Assembly: GCF_027922365.1 (NCBI RefSeq) | Contig: NZ_BSFN01000019.1 | Span: 1 to 64,000 of the forward strand | Source of the DNA: Pseudomonas turukhanskensis | GTDB taxonomy: Bacteria > Pseudomonadota > Gammaproteobacteria > Pseudomonadales > Pseudomonadaceae | Reading direction: 5' to 3' | DNA: 64,000 nt | Shown here: positions 51,208 through 59,787 of the stretch, piece by piece | Layout: the number at the start of each line of letters is the position of its first letter | How positions within the stretch are numbered: the stretch's first letter is position 1 | Made by a program: the position numbers and the translations under genes | The notes under the pieces: model-generated | The model's input: only the letters and a program-made list of their open reading frames with translations | Database searches by the model: none | What the model was told of the DNA's origin: nothing

Positions 51208-51588
51208 TTAGGCTTGTACGAACTCGGCGAAGCGCACGCCAGTGCCGGTGGGGCGTACGTCCTGAAACAGGGAGTCGCGGTCGGCAGAGAGTTCGAGGCT
51301 CACGGTGGCGTTACGGCTGCCTTTATTGCGGGTTACCAGACCTTCCTCGTGGGTGCGCAGGTACAGAGTAGGTACACGCAGGTGGTGCAGTTCATCGGTG
51401 ACATGGTTGTGCATCAGCAGGTGCACCCATTCGTACTGACCGATTTTCAGGCGCCCGACGGGAATGTCGAACCACCAGATGTTCTTGTTCAGGTTGATGG
51501 TCGCAAAGTGCGTGTTGTTGACGCCGAGCACTGCGCCGCCCAGTTGCTGGTTACGGCGGGCGATGGCGGTTTTTTTGTCGATTTTCAT
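51208..51588 (-). CDS. Conserved hypothetical protein
   Basis: 126 residues from the ATG at 51586-51588 (AGGAA upstream). Features such as NNTHFATINLNKNIWWFDIPVGRLK, WVHLLMHNH and RVPTLYLRTHEEGLV look like a compact beta-rich domain. No signal peptide. I do not recognise the family. It is in the same orientation as, and 69 bp away from, the GNAT gene, so a small operon is possible. Confidence 0.7.
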   Translation of the reverse strand: MKIDKKTAIARRNQQLGGAVLGVNNTHFATINLNKNIWWFDIPVGRLKIGQYEWVHLLMHNHVTDELHHLRVPTLYLRTHEEGLVTRNKGSRNATVSLELSADRDSLFQDVRPTGTGVRFAEFVQA

Positions 51589-51657
51589 GCTGTTCCTGAC
51601 ACGCAAGCGAGGTGGGGCGGGCGGCGGCCTGGGCGGCGCCGGCGCGTAGTGTAGCAG

Positions 51658-52095
51658 TCAGCCGGTGCAGGCCAAAGGTTGGCCATCGCGGTGCAGGGCG
51701 ACCAGGGGTTTGCTGCGCCGATAACGGTTCAAACGTTCGGCCAACTGCTGCGGCAGGTGCTCGGTCTCGGCAAACCCGAGTGCGCTATAAAAGCCGGCAA
51801 GGCTGGGATGGCAGAATAACCACACCGAGCCGCCGGCCTGACTGCACGCCGTGTTCACCAGTTGGCTGGCCAGCCCTTTCCGGCGCATGCCGGGAGCCAC
51901 CAGCAACCCGGTCAGCCACAGCCCCGCGTCCTGCGCGACAGGCCGCAAGCACAGGCCGCCGATAATCTCGCCGGCTTTGGCCACCCACATCTGGTCACCG
52001 GTTTTGGCCTGCATACCGTTCTGATGGGCGCGGTAGAACTTGTTCAGCAGCGGCTGCATTGCGTCGGGCAGAAGGCTGAAAGTGAGGTCGGACAT
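51658..52095 (-). CDS. GNAT-family N-acetyltransferase
   Basis: 145 residues. The acetyl-CoA-binding motif region is WLTGLLVAPGMRRKGLASQLV (P-loop-like RRKGLA), with FYSALGFAE near the C-terminus typical of GNAT enzymes. Transfers acetyl groups to small molecules or proteins; substrate unknown. 69 bp upstream of the hypothetical gene on the same strand. Confidence 0.88.
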   Translation of the reverse strand: MSDLTFSLLPDAMQPLLNKFYRAHQNGMQAKTGDQMWVAKAGEIIGGLCLRPVAQDAGLWLTGLLVAPGMRRKGLASQLVNTACSQAGGSVWLFCHPSLAGFYSALGFAETEHLPQQLAERLNRYRRSKPLVALHRDGQPLACTG

Positions 52096-52236
52096 TGCAA
52101 GTTCGCTGATAAAAAAACGCGCTGATTAAAACATTTACCGCCTGTGCGTTGGCACAAATGCCCTACTAATCGGCGGTGCACAGCCAGCGCGGCTAGGCAT
52201 GATAGGGGCCCCATCGGTTTTTGCCAGGAGCGGCCC

Positions 52237-53112
52237 ATGTCCTACAGCACCCTCAGCTATCAGGTTAACGAGCAGATTCTGACCCTCACCCTCAATCGCC
52301 CCGAGCAGTTGAATGCCTTCACTGTGGAAATGGCCCACGAGCTGATCGACGCTTTCAACCGCGCCAGCAACGATGACGAGGTGCGCGCCATTGTCGTGAC
52401 CGGTGCCGGCCGGGCGTTCTGTGCAGGCATGGATTTGTCTGTCGAGGGCAACGTATTCGGCCTGGACGAAAGCCAGCAACCCACCCTGCACGACATGCAA
52501 AACCGCCTCGACGACCCGGCCATCCGCGACGGCGTGCGCGATACCGGCGGGCGCGTAACCCTGGCGATTTTCGACTGCAAGAAACCGGTGATTGCCGCCA
52601 TCAACGGTGCGGCGGTGGGCATTGGCGCGAGCATGACCTGCGCCATGGACATCCGCCTGGCCTCGGAAAACGCCCGTATCGGATTCGTGTTCAACAAGAT
52701 CGGCATCGTCCCGGAAGCCTGTTCCAGCTGGTTTTTGCCGCGCATCGTGGGCATTTCCCAGGCGCTGGAATGGGTATACAGCGGCGATATTCTCAAGCCC
52801 GAAGAGGCCTTGCAGGGGCGCTTTGTCAAAGCGGTGGTGCCGGCCGACCAGTTGCTGGAAGAGGCCTACAAGATTGCCCGGCGCATTGCTCAATACAACC
52901 CGGTAGCCATCGCCCTTACGCGGCAGATGATGTACCGCAACGCGGCGCAACCTCACCCGCTGGAAGCCCACAAAGTCGACTCGCTGGGCATGTTCTACAC
53001 CAGCGTAACTGGCGGCAAGGAAGGGGTGCAGGCGTTTCTCGACAAGCGTCCGGCCGACTACAGCGCACAGTCAGCCAATGCCATGCCGAGCTTTTACCCG
53101 TGGTGGGAGTAG
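52237..53112 (+). CDS. Enoyl-CoA hydratase/isomerase (crotonase) family protein
   Basis: 291 residues from the ATG at 52237 (RBS CAGGAGC). Crotonase motifs: LTLNRPEQLNAFT, GAGRAFCAGMDLS (oxyanion), KPVIAAINGAAVGIGASM, and GIVPEACSSWFLPRIVG with the likely catalytic Glu. It hydrates or isomerises acyl-CoA thioesters in fatty-acid or aromatic degradation. Convergent with modE (20-bp gap). Confidence 0.9.
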   Translation: MSYSTLSYQVNEQILTLTLNRPEQLNAFTVEMAHELIDAFNRASNDDEVRAIVVTGAGRAFCAGMDLSVEGNVFGLDESQQPTLHDMQNRLDDPAIRDGVRDTGGRVTLAIFDCKKPVIAAINGAAVGIGASMTCAMDIRLASENARIGFVFNKIGIVPEACSSWFLPRIVGISQALEWVYSGDILKPEEALQGRFVKAVVPADQLLEEAYKIARRIAQYNPVAIALTRQMMYRNAAQPHPLEAHKVDSLGMFYTSVTGGKEGVQAFLDKRPADYSAQSANAMPSFYPWWE

Positions 53113-53131
53113 GCCTGGGTCAGCGTGGCGC

Positions 53132-53917
53132 TTAGAACCGTCCGAGAATCATATGCGCGGCCTTGACCAGAGCCGCCACTGGTTTGCCCGCCGTCAGCGC
53201 CAGTCCATCGGCCTGGGCATTGCCGAGTACTGCCACCAGCGTGGCGCCGCCGGATAATTCCAGGCTCACCTCGGTGTCGGTCGAGCCACGGGTTACCTGC
53301 TGCACTTCGCCGTGCAGGAGGTTGTCGCTTGGCTCGGCGCTGGTGTAGTCGGCGGCGACCAATTGCACCCACGAGGCCTTGATCAACGCATGCAGGGCGG
53401 CGCCCGGTTGCAGTTCCAGGCGTGCCGTACTGTCGTGGGTGATGGAGGCCGTGAGGCGGTCGCCGCTGTTGAGTTGAAACTCCACCAGGTCATTTACCTC
53501 GCCGTTATGGATGGCCAGCACGGTGCCGAACAGTTGGTTGCGTGCGCTGGTTTTCATCCGCAGGCGCTCCATGAATTCCAGCAGCGTGGACACCCCGGCG
53601 TCATCGCCCAGGCGCTGCAAAAACAGGGCGTGTTCCTGTTGATAACGCTGGTAGGCGGCAATCAGCGCATGGCCGGCTTCTGTCAGGCGTGTGCCGCCGC
53701 CACCCTTGCCGCCGGCGCTGCGTTGCACCAGGGGGCTGCCCGAGGCGCCGTTCATGGCGTCGATGGAGTCCCAGGCAAATTTGTAGCTGATGCCCACGGC
53801 CTTGGCCGCCTGGCTGATCGAGCCGGTGGCGTCGATGGCGCGCAGCAACGCAATACGGCCCTCGCCAGCGACGTCATTACCGTTGTGGGTAATCCAGAAT
53901 TGACCTTCGAGTTTCAT
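53132..53917 (-). CDS. modE: Molybdenum-responsive regulator ModE
   Basis: 261 residues. N-terminal winged HTH (GSISQAAKAVGISYKFAWDSIDAMN) and two C-terminal Mop/TOBE molybdate-binding repeats (ARNQLFGTVLAIHNGEVND... and ...VQLVAADYTSAEPS). Molybdate-bound ModE represses the mod transport genes. Start at MKLEGQFW, 40 codons into the longer frame. Divergent from modA across a 397-bp region containing a ModE box. Confidence 0.9.
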   Translation of the reverse strand: MKLEGQFWITHNGNDVAGEGRIALLRAIDATGSISQAAKAVGISYKFAWDSIDAMNGASGSPLVQRSAGGKGGGGTRLTEAGHALIAAYQRYQQEHALFLQRLGDDAGVSTLLEFMERLRMKTSARNQLFGTVLAIHNGEVNDLVEFQLNSGDRLTASITHDSTARLELQPGAALHALIKASWVQLVAADYTSAEPSDNLLHGEVQQVTRGSTDTEVSLELSGGATLVAVLGNAQADGLALTAGKPVAALVKAAHMILGRF

Positions 53918-54093
53918 GGGTAATGCGTCAGTTCTTTCTAGGTGGCAGGGGATATTAGCATCAGATAAAAAGCATCGAGGCTGAGCCCCACGCGCGAAAA
54001 TAAACCTTCTCTTACTGGGTATAGGCGCAGCCATCCGATCTAGCTTCGACAGGATCGTCTAGCACTACACAACCCGATTAGGCGTGCCCCATT

Positions 54094-54126
54094 TTGAAAA
54101 TTGACTTTAAGGTCAGAAATTTTCAA
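54094..54126. repeat. Perfect AT-rich inverted repeat in the modE/modA intergenic region
   Basis: TTGAAAATT (54094-54102) and AATTTTCAA (54118-54126) with GAC/GTC pairing inside and TTTAAG at the centre. May be a regulatory or structured element between the divergent mod genes; identity unknown. Confidence 0.45.
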
Positions 54127-54240
54127 GATGTGGACCATTGTCGGGTTGGCCCAGTAAGCAGTCGATTTCGGTTAGCTCCAAGTCGAACTTATGCCATGGC
54201 ACCGGCGATCTGCCGTCCTGCTATCCGCCGTTACCCTTAG

Positions 54241-54264
54241 CGCTATATATTCAGGAATATAGCG
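54241..54264. promoter_or_regulatory. ModE box
   Basis: CGCTATAT (54241-54248), an 8-bp spacer, and ATATAGCG (54257-54264). Perfect inverted repeat matching the CGxTATAT-N-ATATxxCG consensus of ModE operators. It lies 51 bp upstream of the modA start, as expected for molybdate-dependent repression of modABC. Confidence 0.85.
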
Positions 54265-54314
54265 TAAGCGTTGAGCTATCTCATCGCAGCAAAACCAAAA
54301 ACAAGGAGTTGTCC

Positions 54315-55070
54315 ATGATTCATCGTATGTCTCGCCTGGTTGTCGCCTTATCCGCCACGTTTGCCTTGAGCGGTGCCTTTGCTGGTGAAGTCCAGGTGGC
54401 TGTGGCTGCCAACTTCACCGCCCCTATCCAGGCGCTGGCCGCTGATTTCGAGAAAGACACGGGCCACAAGCTGGTGGCTTCCTACGGCGCTACCGGCCAG
54501 TTTTATGCCCAGATCAAAAATGGCGCGCCGTTCGACGTGTTCCTGGCGGCCGACGACACCACGCCTGCCAAACTGGAAAGCGAGGGCGAGACCGTCAAGG
54601 GGTCGCGCTTTACCTACGCCATTGGTTCCCTGGCGCTGTGGTCGGCCAAGGAAGGCTATGTGGATGACAAAGGCGACGTGCTGAAGAAAAACGCCTTCCA
54701 ACACCTGGCCATCGCCAACCCGAAAGCCGCGCCTTACGGTTTGGCTGCTACCCAGGTGCTGGAAAAAATGGGCCTGACCGCCGCTGTACAGCCCAAGATC
54801 GTTGAAGGCCAGAACATCACTCAGGCCCTGCAATTTATCTCCACCGGCAACGCCGAACTGGGTTTTGTTGCGCTGTCGCAGGTGTACAAAGACGGCAAGA
54901 TCACCAGCGGTTCGGCCTGGTTGGTGCCCGCCAGCCTGCACGAGCCGATCAACCAGGACGCGGTCATTCTGAACAAAGGCAAAGACAGCGCGGCAGCCAA
55001 AGCGCTGGTTGAATACCTGCACGGTGCCAAGGCCGCTGCTGTGATTAAATCCTACGGTTACCAACTCTAA
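54315..55070 (+). CDS. modA: Molybdate ABC transporter substrate-binding protein ModA
   Basis: 251 residues. Signal peptide (MIHRMSRLVVALSATFALSG...AGE) and the ModA motifs VAVAANFTAPIQAL, YGATGQFYAQI, DVFLAADDTTPAKL and the C-terminal PINQDAVILNKGKD. Binds periplasmic molybdate. RBS AAGGAG. First gene of modABC. Confidence 0.95.
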   Translation: MIHRMSRLVVALSATFALSGAFAGEVQVAVAANFTAPIQALAADFEKDTGHKLVASYGATGQFYAQIKNGAPFDVFLAADDTTPAKLESEGETVKGSRFTYAIGSLALWSAKEGYVDDKGDVLKKNAFQHLAIANPKAAPYGLAATQVLEKMGLTAAVQPKIVEGQNITQALQFISTGNAELGFVALSQVYKDGKITSGSAWLVPASLHEPINQDAVILNKGKDSAAAKALVEYLHGAKAAAVIKSYGYQL

Positions 55071-55089
55071 GGTCTGAGGAATTCTGCCG

Positions 55090-55770
55090 ATGTCATTGAC
55101 CAGCGCTGATTTCGCTGCGATCTGGTTGACCCTGCAATTGGCATCGCTTACCACCGTGCTTTTGCTGGTGATCGGTACGCCCATTGCCTGGTGGCTGGCG
55201 CGTACCCGTTCCCGGCTAAAGGGGCCGGTGGCCGCCGTGGTGGCACTGCCGCTGGTGTTGCCACCGACGGTGATCGGCTTTTATCTGCTGATCACCCTCG
55301 GCCCCCACGGCTTTATTGGGCAACTCACCCAGAGCCTGGGCCTGGGCATTTTGCCGTTCAGTTTTGCAGGTTTGGTGGTCGGCTCGGTCTTCTACTCCAT
55401 GCCCTTTGTGGTGCAGCCCATTCAAAATGCTTTCGAGGCCATCGGCGAGCGGCCGCTGGAAGTGGCGGCCACGTTACGGGCCAGCCCGCTCGATACGTTT
55501 TTCAGCGTGGCGCTGCCCATGGCCCGGCCAGGCTTTTTAACCGCCGCCATTCTGGGCTTCGCCCACACCATTGGTGAGTTCGGCGTGGTGCTGATGATTG
55601 GCGGCAATATTCCGGACAAAACCCGCGTGGTGTCGGTGCAGATCTTCGATCACGTCGAGGCCATGGAATACGCCCAGGCCCACTGGCTGGCGGGGGGCAT
55701 GCTGGTGTTCTCCTTCGTTATCTTGCTGGTGTTGCAGGCCAAGGGCCGGACAAAGGCGGTAGTTCGATGA
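55090..55770 (+). CDS. modB: Molybdate ABC transporter permease ModB
   Basis: 226 residues with about five to six helices; the EAA permease motif is around EVAATLRASPLDTFFSVALPMARPG. Forms the inner-membrane channel with ModC. Starts 19 bp after modA and overlaps modC by 4 bp (ATGA at 55767). Confidence 0.95.
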   Translation: MSLTSADFAAIWLTLQLASLTTVLLLVIGTPIAWWLARTRSRLKGPVAAVVALPLVLPPTVIGFYLLITLGPHGFIGQLTQSLGLGILPFSFAGLVVGSVFYSMPFVVQPIQNAFEAIGERPLEVAATLRASPLDTFFSVALPMARPGFLTAAILGFAHTIGEFGVVLMIGGNIPDKTRVVSVQIFDHVEAMEYAQAHWLAGGMLVFSFVILLVLQAKGRTKAVVR

Positions 55771-56861
55771 GCGACGATGGGATGATCGACGCGCGCTTTA
55801 AAGTCGACTATTCAGGCTTTGGCCTGGACGTCGATCTGCAGATTCCCGGCCGCGGCGTCACTGCCTTGTTTGGCGAGTCCGGCTCCGGCAAAACCACTTG
55901 CCTGCGCTGTGTGGCCGGGCTTGAACGTGCCAACCACGGCTACCTGCGGGTAAACGGCGAACTGTGGCAAGACAGCGCCGTAGGCTTTTTTCTGCCCACG
56001 CACCAACGTGCCTTGGGCTATGTATTTCAGGAAGCCAGCCTGTTCGCCCACCTGACGGTGCGGCGCAATCTGGAGTTCGGTTTCAAGCGCATTGGCGGCG
56101 CAGCGCAGCGGGTGAAGCTGGCCCAGGCCGTCGAACTCTTGGGCATCGATCATTTGCTTGAGCGCATGCCCGAACACCTGTCCGGCGGCGAGCGCCAGCG
56201 CGTCGGCATAGCGCGCGCCTTGCTTACCAGCCCGAAGCTGCTGCTGATGGACGAGCCGCTGGCGGCGCTGGACCACAAACGTAAAAACGAGATTCTGCCG
56301 TACCTGGAACGGCTGCACGACGAGCTGGATATTCCCGTGCTGTATGTCAGCCATGCCCCGGCTGAAGTAGCGCGCCTGGCCGATCATCTGGTGTTGTTGG
56401 CCGAGGGCCGCGCTGTTGCCAGTGGCCCGGTGAGCGAGTTGATGGCGCGACTGGACTTGCCCCTGGCCCAAAGCGACGACGCCGGCGTGGTGGTGCAGGC
56501 GCAGGTGCGCGCGTTCAACGCCGACTATCAATTGCTGAGCCTTGGGTTTGCCGCCAGCGAGTTACGTATTCAGGTTGCCCACGCGCCGCTGCCCGTGGGC
56601 AAACAGATGCGCTTCAAGGTGCAGGCACGGGATGTCAGCCTGGCCCTGGAAAAACCGGCCCACAGCAGCATTCTCAATGTGTTGCCGGTAACCGTGGTGG
56701 CTGAGGTTGCCGCGCAAAACAGCGCCCACGTGCTGGTGCAGCTGGATATGCAGGGCACGCCCCTTTTGGCGCGGATCACGCGTTTTTCCCGGGATCAGCT
56801 TGAATTGAAAGTCGGCCAGGCTCTTTGGGCCCAGGTAAAGTCGGTCGCCGTGCTGGCCTAA
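55767..56861 (+). CDS. modC: Molybdate ABC transporter ATPase ModC
   Basis: 364 residues. Walker A GESGSGKTT, signature LSGGERQRVG, Walker B LLLMDEPLAALD, followed by a C-terminal TOBE/Mop molybdate-binding domain. Full-length for ModC. Start overlaps modB. Confidence 0.95.
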   Translation: MSDDGMIDARFKVDYSGFGLDVDLQIPGRGVTALFGESGSGKTTCLRCVAGLERANHGYLRVNGELWQDSAVGFFLPTHQRALGYVFQEASLFAHLTVRRNLEFGFKRIGGAAQRVKLAQAVELLGIDHLLERMPEHLSGGERQRVGIARALLTSPKLLLMDEPLAALDHKRKNEILPYLERLHDELDIPVLYVSHAPAEVARLADHLVLLAEGRAVASGPVSELMARLDLPLAQSDDAGVVVQAQVRAFNADYQLLSLGFAASELRIQVAHAPLPVGKQMRFKVQARDVSLALEKPAHSSILNVLPVTVVAEVAAQNSAHVLVQLDMQGTPLLARITRFSRDQLELKVGQALWAQVKSVAVLA

Positions 56862-56876
56862 AAAATGGAGAGCGCC

Positions 56877-57185
56877 ATGCTGGAAAAACTCGACACCTGC
56901 CGCGCCCTGGAAGAACAACTCTGCGCCGGCCAACACTGGCCGCCGGAGCTGCGGGCGGCGCTGCATGAGCTGCTGGAAAAAATCACCCTGGCCGGGCATG
57001 AAATCAACCTGCTGAGCCTGGGCCTGTTTCTCGCCGACTTTGTGCCGCGCCATAGCCTGGACCGCGCCGAAGAGTGGCAGGAGCGGGCGGCCAAGCGCTG
57101 GCTGAGCCATAGCAAACCGCTGCTGATCGAGCGCCTGGCGGACTTTTTTATTGGCGCTGATGCGGCCTACAGCAAGCCTTCGTAA
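56877..57185 (+). CDS. Hypothetical protein downstream of modC
   Basis: 102 residues from the ATG at 56877 (GGAGA seven bases upstream; an earlier ATG at 56865 lacks a good RBS). Mostly helical: LDTCRALEEQLC, ELRAALHELLEKITLAGHEIN, FVPRHSLDRAEEWQERAAKRW. No signal peptide or known motif. It begins 15 bp after modC and may belong to the mod operon. The 3' end overlaps the convergent DUF3010 gene by 19 bp. Confidence 0.65.
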   Translation: MLEKLDTCRALEEQLCAGQHWPPELRAALHELLEKITLAGHEINLLSLGLFLADFVPRHSLDRAEEWQERAAKRWLSHSKPLLIERLADFFIGADAAYSKPS

Positions 57186-57586
57186 GCCAGGTCGTAGGCT
57201 TTACCCAAGTCGATGGTGGTCGGCTTCTGTGCCTTGCTGTCGCCGGCCTTGCGGTCGGTAGCTTTCATAGTGGCCGGGTGCGCGAAGTCCACCGGCACGG
57301 GCGAGCAGGCCAGCAGCACGCCTTCAAGCAAAAACGTTCCGGCGCCGCCGGCACCCTGGCCCGCTGTGGCCCGGCGGTTAAGCACCAGCTTTTCAATCTT
57401 GTTGGCCGCACAGAATGCTTGCAGCGCCTGAACAAACGCCGCCACGTCTTCGCGGGTGGGGTTCTTCGCCACGGCCAACTTGTTTAATTTTTCCGCCACC
57501 AGGCTATGGCTGGCGCGCGTGCCGCTCAGGGTGACGATGCGCGCTTCATTGGCCTTCAACAGCAGGCCTGCGACCACGCTACTCAA
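57167..57586 (-). CDS. DUF3010 family protein
   Basis: 139 residues with a TTG start at 57586 (a GTG at 57577 also possible). DUF3010 features: VAGLLLKANEARIVTLSG, NPTREDVAAFVQALQAF and ACSPVPVDFAHPATM. Function unknown. The TTG overlaps the stop of the upstream small gene as TTGA, indicating translational coupling. Confidence 0.8.
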   Translation of the reverse strand: MSSVVAGLLLKANEARIVTLSGTRASHSLVAEKLNKLAVAKNPTREDVAAFVQALQAFCAANKIEKLVLNRRATAGQGAGGAGTFLLEGVLLACSPVPVDFAHPATMKATDRKAGDSKAQKPTTIDLGKAYDLAYEGLL

Positions 57587-57810
57587 CGTTTGCCCATCGA
57601 GCGACGCGTGCCATTGGGCGCGCGGCCCGGCTTCTTGTCGTGGTTGGACTTGTCGATGGGCTTGTAGCCCAACTGGGTTTTGTCCTGCGCGCCTTTGGCA
57701 AACGCCGAGAAGGGAAAGCTGAAACCGGCTTTCTTTTCGGCAGGGGCGGTGGTGGCATCCACTTCGCTCGGTTGTTCAGGCTGGTCGGGCGAAGGTGTTG
57801 GGGTGGTCAT
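57583..57810 (-). CDS. Small disordered hypothetical protein, 75 residues
   Basis: MTTPTPSPDQPEQPSE... then FSFPFSAFAKGAQDKT and a basic tail (SNHDKKPGRAPNGTRRSMGKR). Low complexity with a single hydrophobic patch. Its stop overlaps the DUF3010 start by 4 bp. A plausible real gene because of this coupling and an upstream GGAGG; function unknown. Confidence 0.6.
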   Translation of the reverse strand: MTTPTPSPDQPEQPSEVDATTAPAEKKAGFSFPFSAFAKGAQDKTQLGYKPIDKSNHDKKPGRAPNGTRRSMGKR

Positions 57811-57882
57811 TGGAGGAGTCCGGGGAGGTATTAAAAGAAGAGAGCAGGCATCACGGCCAAAACCGCGATGCCCTTGGTGGTA

Positions 57883-58584
57883 TCAGCCCGACAACCCGAC
57901 GTACACGTTCTGCACGTCGTCATGGTTATCCAGCGCTTCAAGGAAGGCTTCAACTTCTTCCATTTGCGCCTCGGTCAGCGAAGTCACCGGGTTTTTCGGG
58001 CGGTAGCCCAGGCTTGCCGAGTTCACGGTAAAACCGTGGTCGGGCAGGGCGCGGCTGACGGCGTCGAGGTCGGTGGGCTCGGTAATAAACAAGGTGGCGC
58101 CTTCTTCGGCCGGCTCAAAGTCTTGAGCGCCGGCTTCGATAGCGGCTTCTTCCGGGTCGGCAGCACCTTCGGGGCTGGCTTCGATCATGCCCACGTGGTC
58201 GAAGTCCCAGGTAACCGAACCTGAAGCGCCCATCTGGCCCTTGCGAAACAGCACGCGAATTTCGGCGACGGTGCGGTTGATGTTGTCGGTCAGGCACTCA
58301 ATGATCACCGGCACCTGGTGCGGCGCGAAGCCTTCGTAGGTGGCGTGGTGAAAGGTCACGGTGTCGCCCAACAGCCCCGCACCCTTCTTGATGGCACGTT
58401 CCAGGGTTTCTTTGGGCATCGACGCCTTTTTCGACTGGTGGATGGCCAAACGCAGCTTGGGGTTGAGGTCCGGGTCGGCGCCGTTACGGGCGGCGATCAT
58501 GATTTCCTTGACCAGGCGGCCAAAAATCTTGCCCCTGGCGTTGGCGGCGGCTTCTTTAGGTTTGGCTTTCCACTGTGCGCCCAT
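57883..58584 (-). CDS. YebC/PmpR (TACO1) family protein
   Basis: 233 residues. MGAQWKAKPKEAAANARGKIFGRL, NPKLRLAIHQSKKASMPKETLERAIKKG and the acidic C-terminal region match the YebC family, which acts in translation or as a DNA-binding regulator. The N-terminus differs from the usual MAGHSKW start, suggesting a divergent paralogue. About 72 bp upstream of the small disordered gene. Confidence 0.88.
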   Translation of the reverse strand: MGAQWKAKPKEAAANARGKIFGRLVKEIMIAARNGADPDLNPKLRLAIHQSKKASMPKETLERAIKKGAGLLGDTVTFHHATYEGFAPHQVPVIIECLTDNINRTVAEIRVLFRKGQMGASGSVTWDFDHVGMIEASPEGAADPEEAAIEAGAQDFEPAEEGATLFITEPTDLDAVSRALPDHGFTVNSASLGYRPKNPVTSLTEAQMEEVEAFLEALDNHDDVQNVYVGLSG

Positions 58585-58854
58585 TGCTGGCTCTCTTGCT
58601 CTGACGGGTAAGTAAGGCTCGTGGCGCGGTTTAGGGCTGCCTGGGGGCAGGAAAACCAGGGCGACGAAATAAGGTTGCCGATTTTAGTCGGTCTGCCGCC
58701 GGCTCGCACCCCCTCAAATCGAGTTGCCTGTCGTATGGCCAAGGCTCGACTGTTTAACACTTTTGCGTAAAAGCGATGACAGGGCTCTAGCAGGGTCGCA
58801 TCATTCAGCGTCCTTTTTCCTACAACTTACTTCGAACCGGACTGCCAACGGCTT

Positions 58855-59649
58855 ATGCCCACTCCCTTTGCTCCCGTCTCGCTTGGCTATGCGGCCCTCT
58901 CGGTCAGTGGCCGGGTGCGCTCGCACAACGAAGATGCGGTGCTCTGCTGCCCGGCCCTGAGCCTGTGGGCGGTGGCCGATGGCATGGGTGGCCACCAGCG
59001 CGGTGAAGTGGCCAGCGCATTGGCGCTGGACACCCTGCTCGAAGCGGTGCAACAGGGCGAAACCCTGGAGCGCGCCGTACACAGCGGCAATGCCGCCATT
59101 ATTTGCGCCGGTGAGCAGGACGCCGACTCCGCAGGCATGGGCACCACCCTGGTGGCTGCCAAATTCACCGGCGCGCAGTTCGAACTGGCCTGGGTCGGTG
59201 ACAGCCGCGCTTATCGCGTGAGCGGGCAGGGCATCGAGCAGGTCAGCCGCGACCACAGCCTGGTGCAGGAGTTGGTCGACAGCGGCCAGCTCAGCCCGGC
59301 CGAAGCGCGCAATCACCCGCGCCGCAATGTGGTCACCCGCTGCCTGGGCCAGCCCGAGCTGGAGCTGGAAGTCAGCCTGGTACAGGGCACGCTGGCGCCA
59401 GGCGAGTTACTGCTGCTGTGCAGCGATGGCCTTACCGGCGAAGTACGCGATGAGCAGATTCAGCAGCTATGCGCCGCTGCGAGCACCCTGGACGAGTTGG
59501 TGGAACAGTTGATTGCCCGCGCCAACGAGGCCGGTGGGCGCGACAATATTTCGTGCATCGTGATCGGCCTCGCAGTCGTGGAACAAATCGGCGCGAATCA
59601 GCGCCCGCAAAGTTTCCTGCGGAAACTTTTGAATCTAGGAAAACTCTGA
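58855..59649 (+). CDS. PP2C-type serine/threonine phosphatase
   Basis: 264 residues. PP2C motifs: GRVRSHNEDAV (D27), WAVADGMGG (D42, G43), WVGDSRAYR, SDGLTGEV and GRDNISCIV, giving all acidic metal ligands. It removes phosphate from Ser/Thr residues and should oppose the kinase encoded 138 bp downstream. No signal or membrane segment; a C-terminal tail of about 20 residues follows. Operon with kinase and FHA protein is likely. Confidence 0.9.
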   Translation: MPTPFAPVSLGYAALSVSGRVRSHNEDAVLCCPALSLWAVADGMGGHQRGEVASALALDTLLEAVQQGETLERAVHSGNAAIICAGEQDADSAGMGTTLVAAKFTGAQFELAWVGDSRAYRVSGQGIEQVSRDHSLVQELVDSGQLSPAEARNHPRRNVVTRCLGQPELELEVSLVQGTLAPGELLLLCSDGLTGEVRDEQIQQLCAAASTLDELVEQLIARANEAGGRDNISCIVIGLAVVEQIGANQRPQSFLRKLLNLGKL

Positions 59650-59787
59650 CAATTTGTTGGAAAATGCCCCGAATCTCAGAGAATGTTCGCTGAGCGCATT
59701 TATGAACCAACGGGCGGCACTGCCGACGCTCCACTCGCCCCTGACCTAGAGCCTTCGGGCTGATAACTACAAGACACGCACCTTCTT

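Noticed and set aside
54094..54126. Moco riboswitch
   Set aside because: Only one AT-rich stem is visible; no multi-helix Moco aptamer consensus was found.
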